Assembly: GCA_021201395.1 (NCBI GenBank)
Contig: JAJQFB010000122.1
Coordinates: forward strand, 1 to 36,328
From: Clostridiales bacterium
GTDB lineage: Bacteria; Bacillota; Clostridia; Lachnospirales; CAG-274
Reading direction: 5' to 3'
Length of the DNA stretch: 36,328 nucleotides
How positions within the stretch are numbered: the stretch's first letter is position 1; every line of letters begins with the position of its first letter. The notes under the pieces are model-generated. The model made no database searches. It saw only the letters and a program-made list of their open reading frames with translations, and had not been told where the DNA came from. The translations under genes and the position numbers were made by a program. This document shows positions 16,468 to 25,023 of the stretch, piece after piece.

Positions 16468-16482
16468 GAGAGGGGAATTTAT

Positions 16483-17133
16483 ATGAAAACAGTTTTACTT
16501 ATAGGCTTGGGGCGTTTCGGCTTCCATGCTGCCGTTAAGCTTAACGAGCTTGACCATCAGGTTATGGCTATAGACAGCGACGAAAAAAGAGTTGACAGGG
16601 CGCTGCCCTTTGTTACGAACGCCTTAATAGGCGACAGTACCGATGAGGACTTTATAAAATCCTTAGGTGTTGAGGACTATGACCTCTGTATCGTAGCCAT
16701 AGGCAACAACTTTCAAAGCTCTCTTGAAACAACCTCTCTTCTCAAGGAGGCAGGGGCTAAGCTTGTGGTTTCGAGAGCGGCCACTGATATGCAGGCGAAA
16801 TTCCTCGCAAAAAACGGAGCCGATGAGGTAATTTACCCGGAAAAACAGCTTGCGGACTGGACGGCTATGCGCTATACTTCAGACCATATTTTCGACTATT
16901 TCGAGCTGACGGAGGGCTATGCTATTTTCGAGGTTGCCATTCCCAAGGAGTGGATAGGCAAAAACATAGGCCAAATTGACATAAGAAAAAAATACGGCAT
17001 AAACGTTTTGGCTTTGGAGAAAAACGGCACTCTTAATATGGCCATAACAACGGAAACCGCTTTTGACGACGGAGAAAGAATCCTTGTTTTGGGAACCTTT
17101 AAGAATGTCAGGAAATGTTTTAAACTGAATTGA
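16483..17133 (+). CDS. ktrA: Potassium uptake regulatory subunit (KtrA/TrkA, RCK domains)
   Basis: This cytoplasmic ring-forming protein gates KtrB. The 216 residues contain an N-terminal RCK_N Rossmann domain with the nucleotide-binding GLGRFG (residues 8-13), the acidic residue after beta 2 (VMAIDSDEKRV), NALIGDSTDEDF and CIVAIGNNFQSS. The RCK_C domain is at about 135-216 (AIFEVAIPKEWIGKNIGQIDIRK). Family members bind ATP/ADP at the first domain, and some bind cyclic di-AMP at the second. GAGAGGGGAA precedes the ATG. It lies 15 bases after ktrB. Confidence 0.95.
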   Translation: MKTVLLIGLGRFGFHAAVKLNELDHQVMAIDSDEKRVDRALPFVTNALIGDSTDEDFIKSLGVEDYDLCIVAIGNNFQSSLETTSLLKEAGAKLVVSRAATDMQAKFLAKNGADEVIYPEKQLADWTAMRYTSDHIFDYFELTEGYAIFEVAIPKEWIGKNIGQIDIRKKYGINVLALEKNGTLNMAITTETAFDDGERILVLGTFKNVRKCFKLN

Positions 17134-17205
17134 TGTTTAAAAACAAAAAAATGAATATAAATATGAAAATATACAAATAAGTCGAGAAATATATAAAATC
17201 ATTAA

Positions 17206-17239
17206 GGAAGCTGCAATAAGCTAATTAATCAGCGGTTCC
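17206..17239. mobile_element. 34-bp mini-element with MITE ends, flanked by TTAA
   Basis: GGAAGCTG...CAGCGGTTCC is left after loss of nearly all of the MITE interior. The right part is the inverse of the MITE end (GCTAATTAATCAGCGGTTCC). TTAA stands directly on both sides, a possible target duplication like TTAT around copy A. Transposase-like coding sequence starts right after it. Confidence 0.6.
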
Positions 17240-17430
17240 TTAAAGCAAGGCCTCTGTTTCAAGTGTGATGACGGCATAAAAGCCCATCTCATGACCTGTT
17301 TCATAACCTTTCTGATTTACCGCTTTCTTGAAAAGAAATCGGATGATTCCTACACCTGTTCGGAAATAATTTCAGCCCTTAAAAATATGAGCCTGTCTAA
17401 AATCGGCAAAGACGGCTTTGCACTCACCTG
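17240..17430 (+). pseudogene. IS1634-type transposase C-terminal remnant
   Basis: After the mini-element the frame reads KARPLFQ, then needs a frame change into CDDGIKAHLMTCFITFLIYR and FLEKKSDDSYTCSEIISALK. This is the typical C-terminal end of IS1634/IS4-group transposases (family resemblance from memory). The same region, with different wear, occurs in the remnant ending at 30860 (KDRILAHFITCFISPAVYCYL). No N-terminal part is present and no complete element is left. The frame continues open to 17560 but the protein-like pattern fades after about SLSKIGKDGF. Confidence 0.7.
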
Positions 17431-17559
17431 CACCCGTACACAGACTTCACACTTTCGGCGGCTTCCGCGCCGACTGTCAGCCTACAACCGAAAGGAGCGC
17501 GCACCTAATAACGAACAAGTCCAAAAAATGACCTCAATTACGCACTCCTCAAAAATCTA

Positions 17560-17602
17560 AAAAGTCTCCAATGCCGCTGTTTTTCAGCCTTTGGAGACTT
17601 TT
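17560..17602. terminator. Strong hairpin, possible bidirectional terminator
   Basis: AAAAGTCTCCAA (17560-17571) pairs perfectly with TTGGAGACTTTT (17591-17602), a 12-bp stem with a 19-base loop. A and T runs at the outer ends allow termination in either direction. It follows the transposase remnant and could have been that element's terminator. Confidence 0.6.
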
Positions 17603-17629
17603 AACCTGTTTTTTACTGTCAAAGATGAG

Positions 17630-17902
17630 ATTATATTGAAAGCTTCATTTTGTCAAATCAAAGATTTAATAATAAAAAAAATTTTACCGAATAATTATAT
17701 AAATATAAGGGCAAAAAGCCGAAAAAATTGGATAAGCTGACGGAAAGAGAATTTAAATTTGCGGGTTTTAGCTAAAACTCGACATAAAACTTATAAGTTT
17801 TTACCAATAAAAAAATTTTAAAAGGCTTTTACTGTTAATTTTCAGCAAAATTTTAAGTTTATTTTTGTACACATTTTTTTGAGGGGGAAAGGGCTTGAAA
17901 AT
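17630..17902 (+). repeat. 270-bp AT-rich leader repeat, copy 1
   Basis: This segment recurs in the same orientation at 35855-36130 with high identity and a few small indels. It ends in the ribosome binding site and first codons of the deacetylase gene (gaggggg-aaagggcTTGAAAAT). It holds a perfect 16-base palindrome, AAAACTTATAAGTTTT, at 17786-17801. On the minus strand both copies keep TTGACA-15-TATAAT. No gene is encoded. Confidence 0.85.
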
Positions 17903-18705
17903 AAGATATAAGCTTAATTTGGGACTCGCCATAACGGTTATAGCCGCCGCGGCAGCCATAAACTGTGTAAGAATAAGCCGAAAGGCCGGCTCTGCGGAGA
18001 CAATGTCGGAAAACACCCCGGCTTATATTGCGGTTGTTATAGACGACTTCGGAGGCTTAGGGGAGGGACGGGAGGAGATGTTTAAGCTTCCTGTTAAATT
18101 TACGGGGGCGGTTATGCCTTTTATGGAAAACAGCAAGACCGATGCAGCAAGGCTCTTAGCCGAGGGAAAGGAGGTTATAATACACCTGCCTATGGAGGCA
18201 AAATCGGGTAATAGGAGCTGGCTCGGGGAGAAGCCCCTGCTTACGGATATGTCCGATGATGAAATTAAAGCCCTTTTGGAGGATGCTCTGTCGGACGGTT
18301 ATGCTGTGGGAATAAACAACCATATGGGTTCAAAGGCCGCAGAGGACGAAAGAGTTATGGGTCTTGTTTTTGAAGCTCTTTCCAAAAAAAATCTTATATT
18401 TATAGACAGTATGACAACGGCAGACAGTTTAGGTGAGGCTATGGGAGAAAAATATGATGTACCCGTTATAAAGAGAGATGTTTTTTTTGGATTCCACCGA
18501 CAGCAAGGCGGAGGTTGTTAAAAACCTTGAGAAAACAAAAGACATTGCACTAAAGAGGGGCTATGCCCTCTGTATAGGCCACGTAGGAGCCGAGGGCGGC
18601 CTTATAACGGCACAGGCCATAGCCGAAACCTACGAGGATTTTCAAAACCAAGGCATAAAATTTGTAACCGTCAGCGAGCTTAAAAATATAATTTACGGGA
18701 ATTAA
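17895..18705 (+). CDS. Divergent polysaccharide deacetylase (YibQ-like), frameshifted in a T8 run
   Basis: This is a family 2 divergent polysaccharide deacetylase, expected outside the membrane. Joined it has about 269 residues: an N-terminal membrane/signal helix (NLGLAITVIAAAAAI), then YIAVVIDDFGG, VIIHLPMEAKSG, VGINNHMGSKAAED, IFIDSMTT, RDVFLDSTDSK and CIGHVGAEGG, all typical of the family. The start is a TTG with GAGGGGG-AAAGG upstream. At 18481-18488 a run of eight T puts the last quarter (from DVFLD) out of frame; removing one T restores it. The upstream frame stops at 18521. The leader is shared with a truncated second copy at 35855-36130. It is followed by an aldo/keto reductase gene. 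Confidence 0.85.
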
Positions 18706-18715
18706 GGGCTTTTTA

Positions 18716-18744
18716 TGGACTTTTTTAAAATCAAAGTGTATAAT
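18716..18744 (+). promoter_or_regulatory. Possible promoter of the aldo/keto reductase gene
   Basis: TGGACT, a 17-base spacer and a perfect TATAAT (about 18739-18744) stand 38 bases before the ATG. The -35 is weak (four of six). Confidence 0.4.
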
Positions 18745-18781
18745 TAAATAATAAATAAACAGCACGGAAAGGATTTTGCAT

Positions 18782-19899
18782 ATGAAAAAATTGGGCTTCG
18801 GCTTTATGAGACTGCCTCTTTTAAATAAGGAGGATCACACAAGCATAGACATAGAACAGGTAAAAAAATGGTGGATTTATTTATGGCGGAGGGCTTTTGT
18901 TATTTTGACACAGCCTATCCATATCACGGCCAAAAAAGCGAGGAGGCACTGAGAAAGTGTCTTGTGGAGCGTTATCCCCGTGAAAGCTTTTTGATAGCCG
19001 ATAAGATGCCTACTATAAGAGTAACCTGCCCCGAAGATTACCCGCGTTTGTTCGAGGAACAGCTTAAACGCTGCGGAGTAGAATATTTCGATTATTATCT
19101 TCTCCACAACATCTGGCAGAAAAGCTATGAGGACACAAAAGCCTTCGACGGCTTCGACTTTATAGCGGAAAAAATAAAAGAGGGCAGGATTAAACACTTC
19201 GGCTTTTCTTTCCACGACAGCCCGGAGCTTTTAGACAGGGTTTTAAGAGAACAGCCCCAAACGGAATTTGTACAGCTTCAAATAAACTATCTTGACTGGG
19301 AAAGCCCAAGCGTCCGTTCGGGAGAGTGTTATAAAACGGCAAGAAAATACGGCAAGCCCATTATAATTATGGAGCCTAACAAGGGCGGAAGCCTTATAAA
19401 CCTGCCCCCTGAGGCGGAAAAGCTTTTCAGGGAATATGACCCATCGGTCTCAAATGCCTCATGGGCTATGAGATGGGCGGCTTCTCTTCAGGGGGTTATG
19501 ACGGTTTTAAGCGGTATGAGCAGCCTTGCACAGCTTAAAGACAATATCTCCTTTATGTCGGAGCTTAAGCCTGTGGGTGAAGAAGAAAAGGCAATTATAA
19601 AAAAGGTAAGCGGTATAGTTTCCCGAAAATCCCCCATAGGCTGTACGGGCTGCCGCTATTGCACGGACGACTGCCCTATGGGAATACCCATACCGGAATA
19701 CTTCGACGCCTACAACTCCTACATACTTACAAAAAATATGGGCAATGCGGGAATGTATTACAGGCGTTATTCAAACGGCAGGAGAAAAGCCTCTGAGTGT
19801 ATAGAGTGCAGAGGGTGCGAGAGCCGCTGTCCCCAGCACCTCAAAATAACAGAGCATTTAAAAACCGTGGCGGCCTGCTTTGAACAAAAAGCAGACTAA
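18782..19899 (+). CDS. Aldo/keto reductase with C-terminal ferredoxin clusters, -1 frame change near the start
   Basis: Joined length is about 372 residues. The first part (MKKLGFGFMRLPLLNKEDHT) is in one frame from the ATG at 18782, with GGAAAGGA upstream. At a seven-A run (18862-18868) the frame must shift -1 to continue MVDLFMAEGFCYFDTAYPYHG. The barrel keeps the AKR active-site residues: Tyr in DTAYPYHG, Lys in IADKMP and His in YYLLHNIW. The C-terminus carries two 4Fe-4S patterns, GCTGCRYCTDDCPMGIP and CIECRGCESRCPQH. This AKR-ferredoxin type is widespread in anaerobes; the natural substrate is usually unknown. Starting only at the internal ATG 18868 would lose beta strand 1 and the cofactor-proximal segment. 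Confidence 0.88.
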
Positions 19900-19958
19900 C
19901 GCTCCGTTAAAGCATCTTCACACCGCGGTTTTAAAAAATATTCAAATAAATGCAGGAA

Positions 19959-22900
19959 TTAAAGCGTTAAGGTTCTTTCGTGAACAACAAGATAAAGCAG
20001 CATTTCCTTTACCCTCTTTCCCGTTGCTTCCTCTACGGCTGTTTTGTAAACGGAAAGCTGGGGGTAATACATTTTCTTAAGCCCCTCAAAGTCGTCTGTT
20101 TTGTCCGTTTTGAAATCCACGATTACAATTCCGTCAGGCTCTTCAAAAAACATATCTATTATGCCGTGGGTGAGTATAATTTCATCTCCGCCCTTTCCTT
20201 TAAAATCCGGATATATTTCTTCCGGAGAAAGACCCATTGTGAAAGAATGCTCCTTTTTGACATACACAGCCCCTGCCGCTCTTGCCGTAATGGGGCTTTT
20301 TACATATGCGGCAATTTTATCCTCCTTAACCGCTTCGGCTTCCCGAGACGAAATAAGCCCCTTATTTAAAAGCTCCTCTTTAAAGGCTGAAATATCATCG
20401 GGCAAATTTTTATAGTCAAGGGCGGATAAAACCGTATGGTAGGCCGTTCCCTCTTCCATAGGCGTAAGAGCCTCAGCCGATTTTTTTACAAACTCGGGTT
20501 TTTTAAAGACAAAGGGTTTCGGCCCGTAGGTCATAATATATTCTTCTTCTCCTGCTTCCTTTTTAATTTCCGTAACGGATAAATTTGTGGGCAGTGTCGT
20601 ATAAGCCTTAAAGGGATAGTCCGCTTTTATAAGCTTTTTGTCCTTTAAGCTTCTGTTGTAAATTTCTCTGCCTGTGTTTTCTGTTACGCCCCTTAGTTCA
20701 TACCAGTTTATATATTCTGTCTGAAAGGCTGTTTCTTCCTTTCCGCTTAAGGCACTCATAAGAACAGGCAGAAAGCTCCCTGCGGAATATACAGCCTCGG
20801 CAGGAATCTTTCCCGGCTTTACCATAAGGGGATTTTCATACCTTTCCCTGAGATATTCAAGCTGTTCTTCACAGTCCGTTATGTCCCTTTTCATAACCTT
20901 GTCGGAAGCCGTTATAAAAAGCCGCCTTTCAGCCCTTGTCATCGCTACATAGTAAAGCCTCATCCCCTCCGCCATAGTTTCACGGTTGTTGCTTATTATT
21001 GCCGCCCTGCTCGAAACAGTGTCGTAAATAATTCTTTCTTTCGGGTCAAAGGCATTCATACAGATACCCAAATTTTTGTCGAAAACAATTTTGCTTTTCC
21101 TGTCAAGCTTTATAAATTTACTCTGAACCTGAGACAGAAAAACAACGGGAAACTGGAGACCTTTGCTCCCGTGTATCGTCATAATCCTGACGGCGTTGTT
21201 TTCGGCGCTCAAAACCTGTGCTTGTTTAAACTCCTTTCCCTCCGTAACGGCGTCTATGCGGTTTAAGAAACCGTAAAGACCCCCTTGTGAGGTTTCATCG
21301 TATTCCTCAGCCAAATCAAGAAGCTTATCCAAATTGGCTCTTCTTTTTTTGCTGTCATTTAAGACGCTTAAATAGCTGTAATAGTCTGTTTCGGAATAAA
21401 TTTCAGACAAAACGGCGTTTATGGGTTCTGTTTTGAAACGCCTTTCAAAATATTCTCTGTCGGAGAAAAATTCCTTAAGCTTATTACTTATTTCGTCTGT
21501 ATGTTCGGCGGCATATTCCCCTGTAAGCTCATAAAAGGAAATATCTCTTTTACTGCCGCTGAGTCTTATGAGCCCCAACTCCTCTGTTGTAAGGCGGTAG
21601 AGGGGGCTGTGGAGAACGGTTACAAGGTCAATATCCGAAAGGGGATTGTCAATAACCCTCAAAAGGCTTAAAACTATCTTGTTTTCAATGAAGTTTGTGC
21701 TGTCCGCAGGCTTGTCCGTCAGGGCGGGTATGCCGCATTTTTCCAAAACGGATATGTAGGAATCAGCCACACCCTCAACCTTTTTAAGCAGTATAACAAT
21801 ATCCCCGCAGCCTATGGTATTATCCTCTTTCATAAGCTCCTTTATTTTCTTTGCAATAAGCAAAGCCTCCGCTTCGGCACTGTTTTCCGCCATATTCTTA
21901 AGCAGCGGAGTTTCTTCGCCTACAGCCCCATCGGGAGGGCTTAATTCCGTGCTTCTGTTTAATATGCTTATTTGAACCTTGCTCCGCTTTAAAGCTTTAA
22001 GAGGGGAATTTTCGGGGAATATAAAGGGCTCGTATTCCGTTCCTCCTAAGTCCTTTGTCATTATTCTCGAAAAAACCGTATTTACAAAGTCCAAAATTTC
22101 GGGAACGCTTCTGTAGTTTTCGTTAAGACAGACAAGGCTGTCTTTTCCTGTTCTTTCCTCGGAAAAGCTGTTATACTTGCGGGCAAAAATATCCGGCTCC
22201 GCATTCCTGAATCTGTATATGCTCTGTTTAATATCTCCTACCATAAACCTGTTGTTTTCACGGCTTAAGGCCTTTAAAATCTCCTCCTGGAGAGGGTTTG
22301 TGTCCTGATATTCGTCCGTTAAAATTTCGGTATATCTTTTCTTTAAATAGGCCGCCGTTTCCGTCTCTCTTCCCTCGCCGTCAACAAGCATATTAAGACA
22401 GGCTCTCTCTATGTCGGAAAATTCATACATATTTTTCTCCGACTTAAGCCTGTAATATTCGGCGGAAAAATCCTCAACGAGGCTGTAAAAAAGCTTAAGA
22501 GAGGGCAGGTGCTTCTTATATGTTTCATAGGCTTCGGGGCTTAAAAGGCGGCAATCCTCCCTTGCTTTTACGACAATATCCTTGGCTTTGTCTCTCAGCG
22601 CCTTAGCCTCTGTACTTTTTTCTTCATCTATCTTCTTAAGCTTCCTGTCCCATGCCGGAAATTTAATACTTTCAAGCATTTTAACAAGTTCTAAGGGATT
22701 TTCCTCCCCGGCAAGGGCTTCGATATTTTCCTTTTCCTCCCCTAAAAAATCGCTCCCCAAATATTCCCTCAAAATACCGTTGGCCTGAGAAACAAGCTCA
22801 AGGGCATATTTAAGCCCCATACCCTCACATATAACCTTGCAGGCAGGCAGAGCAGTATATTCCTCATAGTTTCCCACATCAAACCTTTCTTTAGTTTCCT

Positions 22901-23492
22901 TAAGCCATCTATCGGAATATGGCAGGGAGGAAACAGCCCTGTAAATTTTTATTATTTCGTCCTCAAGCTCCAGCCGCCCCACACCGTTTCCCGAAACCAT
23001 ATCGCACAGGTCGCAAAAGGGGGCATAAAGCTCCTCTCCGGCTTCATATTTTTTAAAAGCACCGTCGATTACCCTCTCCATAGCCTCCGCCCTTATTTCA
23101 GTAAGACGGCTTTCGGGGGCAACCGTAAAATTGGGGGCAATGTCGGTTTTATAGAAAAACCTTCTTACAAGCCTGCCGCAAAAGGAGTCTATAGTGGTTA
23201 TTTCCGCCGAGTTTAAAAGCCTTAATTGCTTTCTCAGGTGAGCCTTGTTTTTTGTCTTTGGGTCGGCTAAAAGCTTTCTTATGTTCTGCTCTGTTCTACT
23301 CTGCATTTCCGCCGCCGCTGCCTTTGTAAAGGTAACAACAAGAAGGCTGTCTATGCTGTTTCCCGGCTCTTTTATAATATCGGCCACACGCCCCACCAAA
23401 ACGGCGGTTTTGCCGCTGCCGGCGGAGGCGGAAACAAGTATGTTTTTATCCCTTGTTTTAACAGCTTTTTGCTGATTTTCCGAAAATTTCAT
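19959..23492 (-). CDS. addA: ATP-dependent helicase/nuclease subunit A
   Basis: This large subunit of the AddAB enzyme processes double-strand breaks for RecA repair (the RecBCD counterpart in Firmicutes). The 1,177 residues are a normal length. It has Walker A ASAGSGKTAVL (about 22-32), the UvrD-type helicase box LTDEYQDTNPLQEE, MVGDIKQSIYRFRNAEPDIF, ENYRSVPEIL, the motif near TIHGSKGLQFPVVF and YYVAMTRAERRLF. The C-terminal nuclease site is HGIIDMFFEE...IVIVDFKTD, ending YYPQLSVYK. It is the only subunit here: addB, usually next to addA, is not present. A MITE sits 21 bases upstream of the ATG. Its 3' end faces the aldo/keto reductase gene, with 59 bases between. Confidence 0.97.
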   Translation of the reverse strand: MKFSENQQKAVKTRDKNILVSASAGSGKTAVLVGRVADIIKEPGNSIDSLLVVTFTKAAAAEMQSRTEQNIRKLLADPKTKNKAHLRKQLRLLNSAEITTIDSFCGRLVRRFFYKTDIAPNFTVAPESRLTEIRAEAMERVIDGAFKKYEAGEELYAPFCDLCDMVSGNGVGRLELEDEIIKIYRAVSSLPYSDRWLKETKERFDVGNYEEYTALPACKVICEGMGLKYALELVSQANGILREYLGSDFLGEEKENIEALAGEENPLELVKMLESIKFPAWDRKLKKIDEEKSTEAKALRDKAKDIVVKAREDCRLLSPEAYETYKKHLPSLKLFYSLVEDFSAEYYRLKSEKNMYEFSDIERACLNMLVDGEGRETETAAYLKKRYTEILTDEYQDTNPLQEEILKALSRENNRFMVGDIKQSIYRFRNAEPDIFARKYNSFSEERTGKDSLVCLNENYRSVPEILDFVNTVFSRIMTKDLGGTEYEPFIFPENSPLKALKRSKVQISILNRSTELSPPDGAVGEETPLLKNMAENSAEAEALLIAKKIKELMKEDNTIGCGDIVILLKKVEGVADSYISVLEKCGIPALTDKPADSTNFIENKIVLSLLRVIDNPLSDIDLVTVLHSPLYRLTTEELGLIRLSGSKRDISFYELTGEYAAEHTDEISNKLKEFFSDREYFERRFKTEPINAVLSEIYSETDYYSYLSVLNDSKKRRANLDKLLDLAEEYDETSQGGLYGFLNRIDAVTEGKEFKQAQVLSAENNAVRIMTIHGSKGLQFPVVFLSQVQSKFIKLDRKSKIVFDKNLGICMNAFDPKERIIYDTVSSRAAIISNNRETMAEGMRLYYVAMTRAERRLFITASDKVMKRDITDCEEQLEYLRERYENPLMVKPGKIPAEAVYSAGSFLPVLMSALSGKEETAFQTEYINWYELRGVTENTGREIYNRSLKDKKLIKADYPFKAYTTLPTNLSVTEIKKEAGEEEYIMTYGPKPFVFKKPEFVKKSAEALTPMEEGTAYHTVLSALDYKNLPDDISAFKEELLNKGLISSREAEAVKEDKIAAYVKSPITARAAGAVYVKKEHSFTMGLSPEEIYPDFKGKGGDEIILTHGIIDMFFEEPDGIVIVDFKTDKTDDFEGLKKMYYPQLSVYKTAVEEATGKRVKEMLLYLVVHERTLTL

Positions 23493-23513
23493 AAAATTAC
23501 ATCCTTAATTTAC

Positions 23514-23673
23514 GGAATCGCTGATTAATTAGCTCTTCGCATCTTCACCGCATATTTTTCCGATTACTTCGTCACGCATTTTCAACGTAGGCTCCGGCTG
23601 CGCCCTCAAATGCTTTCCTCGCACTCGAAAAAATCTGCGGCAAATCTGCTTCGGCGAATTAATCATCGCTTCC
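23514..23673. mobile_element. 160-bp MITE, copy B
   Basis: Same length and ends as copy A (GGAATCGCTGATTAATTAGC ... GAATTAATCATCGCTTCC), with the shared inner block acgtaggctccg and ctcgaaaaaat. The interior is diverged. No clear target duplication is seen. The right end holds the stop codon of the PHP gene at 23663. Confidence 0.8.
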
Positions 23674-24472
23674 CTATTTTTTTAAAAACAGGCTTTTGAT
23701 AGCGAAAGACTGTTACATATTTAAACCCTGCCGCCTTAAGCATATCATAGGCAGCCGTAAAATTATTTCCTATATCCTCAGGCCCGTGGGCGTCGGAGCC
23801 TACTGTTATGATTTCTCCCCCCAATTCCCTGTATCTTTTCACAAAGTCAAAAGAGGGGTGAGGGCCGCCTACGCCGTAGCGGAAGCCTGAGGTATTTATT
23901 TCAATGCCCCTGCCCTTTTCGATGAGGAGCTTTAGGGCTGTGTCAACAAGATCTGAATAGTCAAAGTAAGAAAGGCTGTTGTCCGAATAAATTCCGTAGC
24001 GGTTTACAAAATCCATATGGCCGTAGACGCAAAAAGTATCGCAGGTTTTTATATTTTCGATAAGCTCGGAAAAATAAAAGCCGTAGGCCTCCCTCTTATC
24101 TTTAAACAGCGAAAAATATTTCTCCCTGTCATAATAAAGGTCATACAATGCCACACTGTGGGAGGAGCCTATTATAAAATCGAAGGGAAAAGACCTTGCA
24201 AAATCGTTTACCTTATCCTTAATCCTGTTGTCGAGGCCTATTTCAACCCCCAAAATAATTCTAATCTCCTTTGAATACCTCTCCTGAAGCTTTATAAATT
24301 CAGGTATATATTTATTGTAATCCGAAAAGGTATATCTGTCGTCAAAATCCACGTGATCCGTCAGGGCAATCTCCTTAAGCCCTAATTCTATACATTTTTC
24401 AATCATACTTTCCGCCGGAGCCTCGCTGTCCGATGATGCATTTGTATGAAGATGATAATCCTCCCTGAACAT
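23663..24472 (-). CDS. PHP-family histidinol-phosphatase
   Basis: This is a metal-dependent phosphatase of the PHP superfamily, HisJ/HisK type, expected to hydrolyse histidinol phosphate. The 269 residues show the four PHP motifs: DYHLHTNASSDSE (residues 5-17), LTDHVDFD, LGVEIGLD and GSSHSV, then CVYGHMDFV and VGSDAHGPEDIG, which supply the metal-binding His, Asp and Glu residues. No other his genes are nearby, so another phosphoester substrate is possible. The last residues and the TGA stop (KKIGKR-stop) are written by the end of MITE copy B, so the original C-terminus may have been slightly different. Confidence 0.9.
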   Translation of the reverse strand: MFREDYHLHTNASSDSEAPAESMIEKCIELGLKEIALTDHVDFDDRYTFSDYNKYIPEFIKLQERYSKEIRIILGVEIGLDNRIKDKVNDFARSFPFDFIIGSSHSVALYDLYYDREKYFSLFKDKREAYGFYFSELIENIKTCDTFCVYGHMDFVNRYGIYSDNSLSYFDYSDLVDTALKLLIEKGRGIEINTSGFRYGVGGPHPSFDFVKRYRELGGEIITVGSDAHGPEDIGNNFTAAYDMLKAAGFKYVTVFRYQKPVFKKIGKR

Positions 24473-24556
24473 TTTTACCGCCTTCCTGTCAAATTATATT
24501 TTGTAATAACACGATTATAACACAGCTTCCCCCGTAAAACAAGCTTTGAACCGCAA

Positions 24557-24601
24557 AAAAAGACACACCGTTTTTTGGTTTTGGCCTGTCTTTGGTTTAC
24601 T
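24557..24601 (-). terminator. Decayed copy of the khpA terminator
   Basis: This region repeats the sequence of the hairpin at 24987-25020 (aaaagacacaccgttttttgg ... tgtcttt) with mismatches in the right arm (ggcctgtc for ggtgtgtc). The two copies bracket the small hypothetical gene, suggesting a small insertion or segmental duplication. Confidence 0.6.
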
Positions 24602-24612
24602 CATATTCTTAA

Positions 24613-24640
24613 GGAAGTGCTGATTAATTAGCTCATCGCA
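24613..24640. mobile_element. Solo MITE end, copy C
   Basis: GGAAGTGCTGATTAATTAGC and CTCATCGCA match the left end of copy A; the rest of the element is missing. The stop codon of the small hypothetical gene lies within it. Confidence 0.75.
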
Positions 24641-24897
24641 TTTTTAAAACCACCCTCTCCCGCAAATTCAATAATCAGGTGAGCCGTTGATTCTATAATC
24701 TCCTGATATTTGCTTATTTCCGAAGCCGTAAATCCGTTTATATCCGACCATTCATAATCGGGAAGATAACAAACCGCATTGTGAAAGCAATCTTTTTCGT
24801 CCGGCTTTTCAATATAAACCTTAACCCTGCCGCCCTCAAGCAGCTCCGAATGTACAATTTCCGTTTTATCGTCAAGCGTTAAAAAAGGATACATCAT
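24628..24897 (-). CDS. Small conserved-looking hypothetical protein
   Basis: This is an 89-residue soluble acidic protein with no signal or membrane segment: MMYPFLTLDDKTEIVHSELL, then VKVYIEKPDEKDCFHNAVCY and LPDYEWSDINGFTASEI. Similar short proteins of unknown function seem common in gut Clostridia, from memory; I assign no function. CAGGAGGCGG precedes the ATG. The C-terminal FKNAMS and the TAA come from a solo MITE end. The gene lies between two copies of the khpA terminator, as if it were a small cassette. Confidence 0.7.
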   Translation of the reverse strand: MMYPFLTLDDKTEIVHSELLEGGRVKVYIEKPDEKDCFHNAVCYLPDYEWSDINGFTASEISKYQEIIESTAHLIIEFAGEGGFKNAMS

Positions 24898-24986
24898 ATT
24901 AACCGCCTCCTGTTTTATATGTTCATACTGCTATTATATCAGTTGTACCGCAAAAACACAATACCGCAGTTTTTAAAAAGCTATAA

Positions 24987-25020
24987 AAAGACACACCGTT
25001 TTTTGGTTTGGTGTGTCTTT
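24987..25020 (-). terminator. Intrinsic terminator of the ylxM-ffh-rpsP-khpA operon
   Basis: AAAGACACACC (24987-24997) pairs with GGTGTGTCTTT (25010-25020), an 11-bp stem with a 12-base loop. It begins four bases after the khpA stop on the minus strand and runs into TTTTT. Confidence 0.85.
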
Positions 25021-25023
25021 GTT

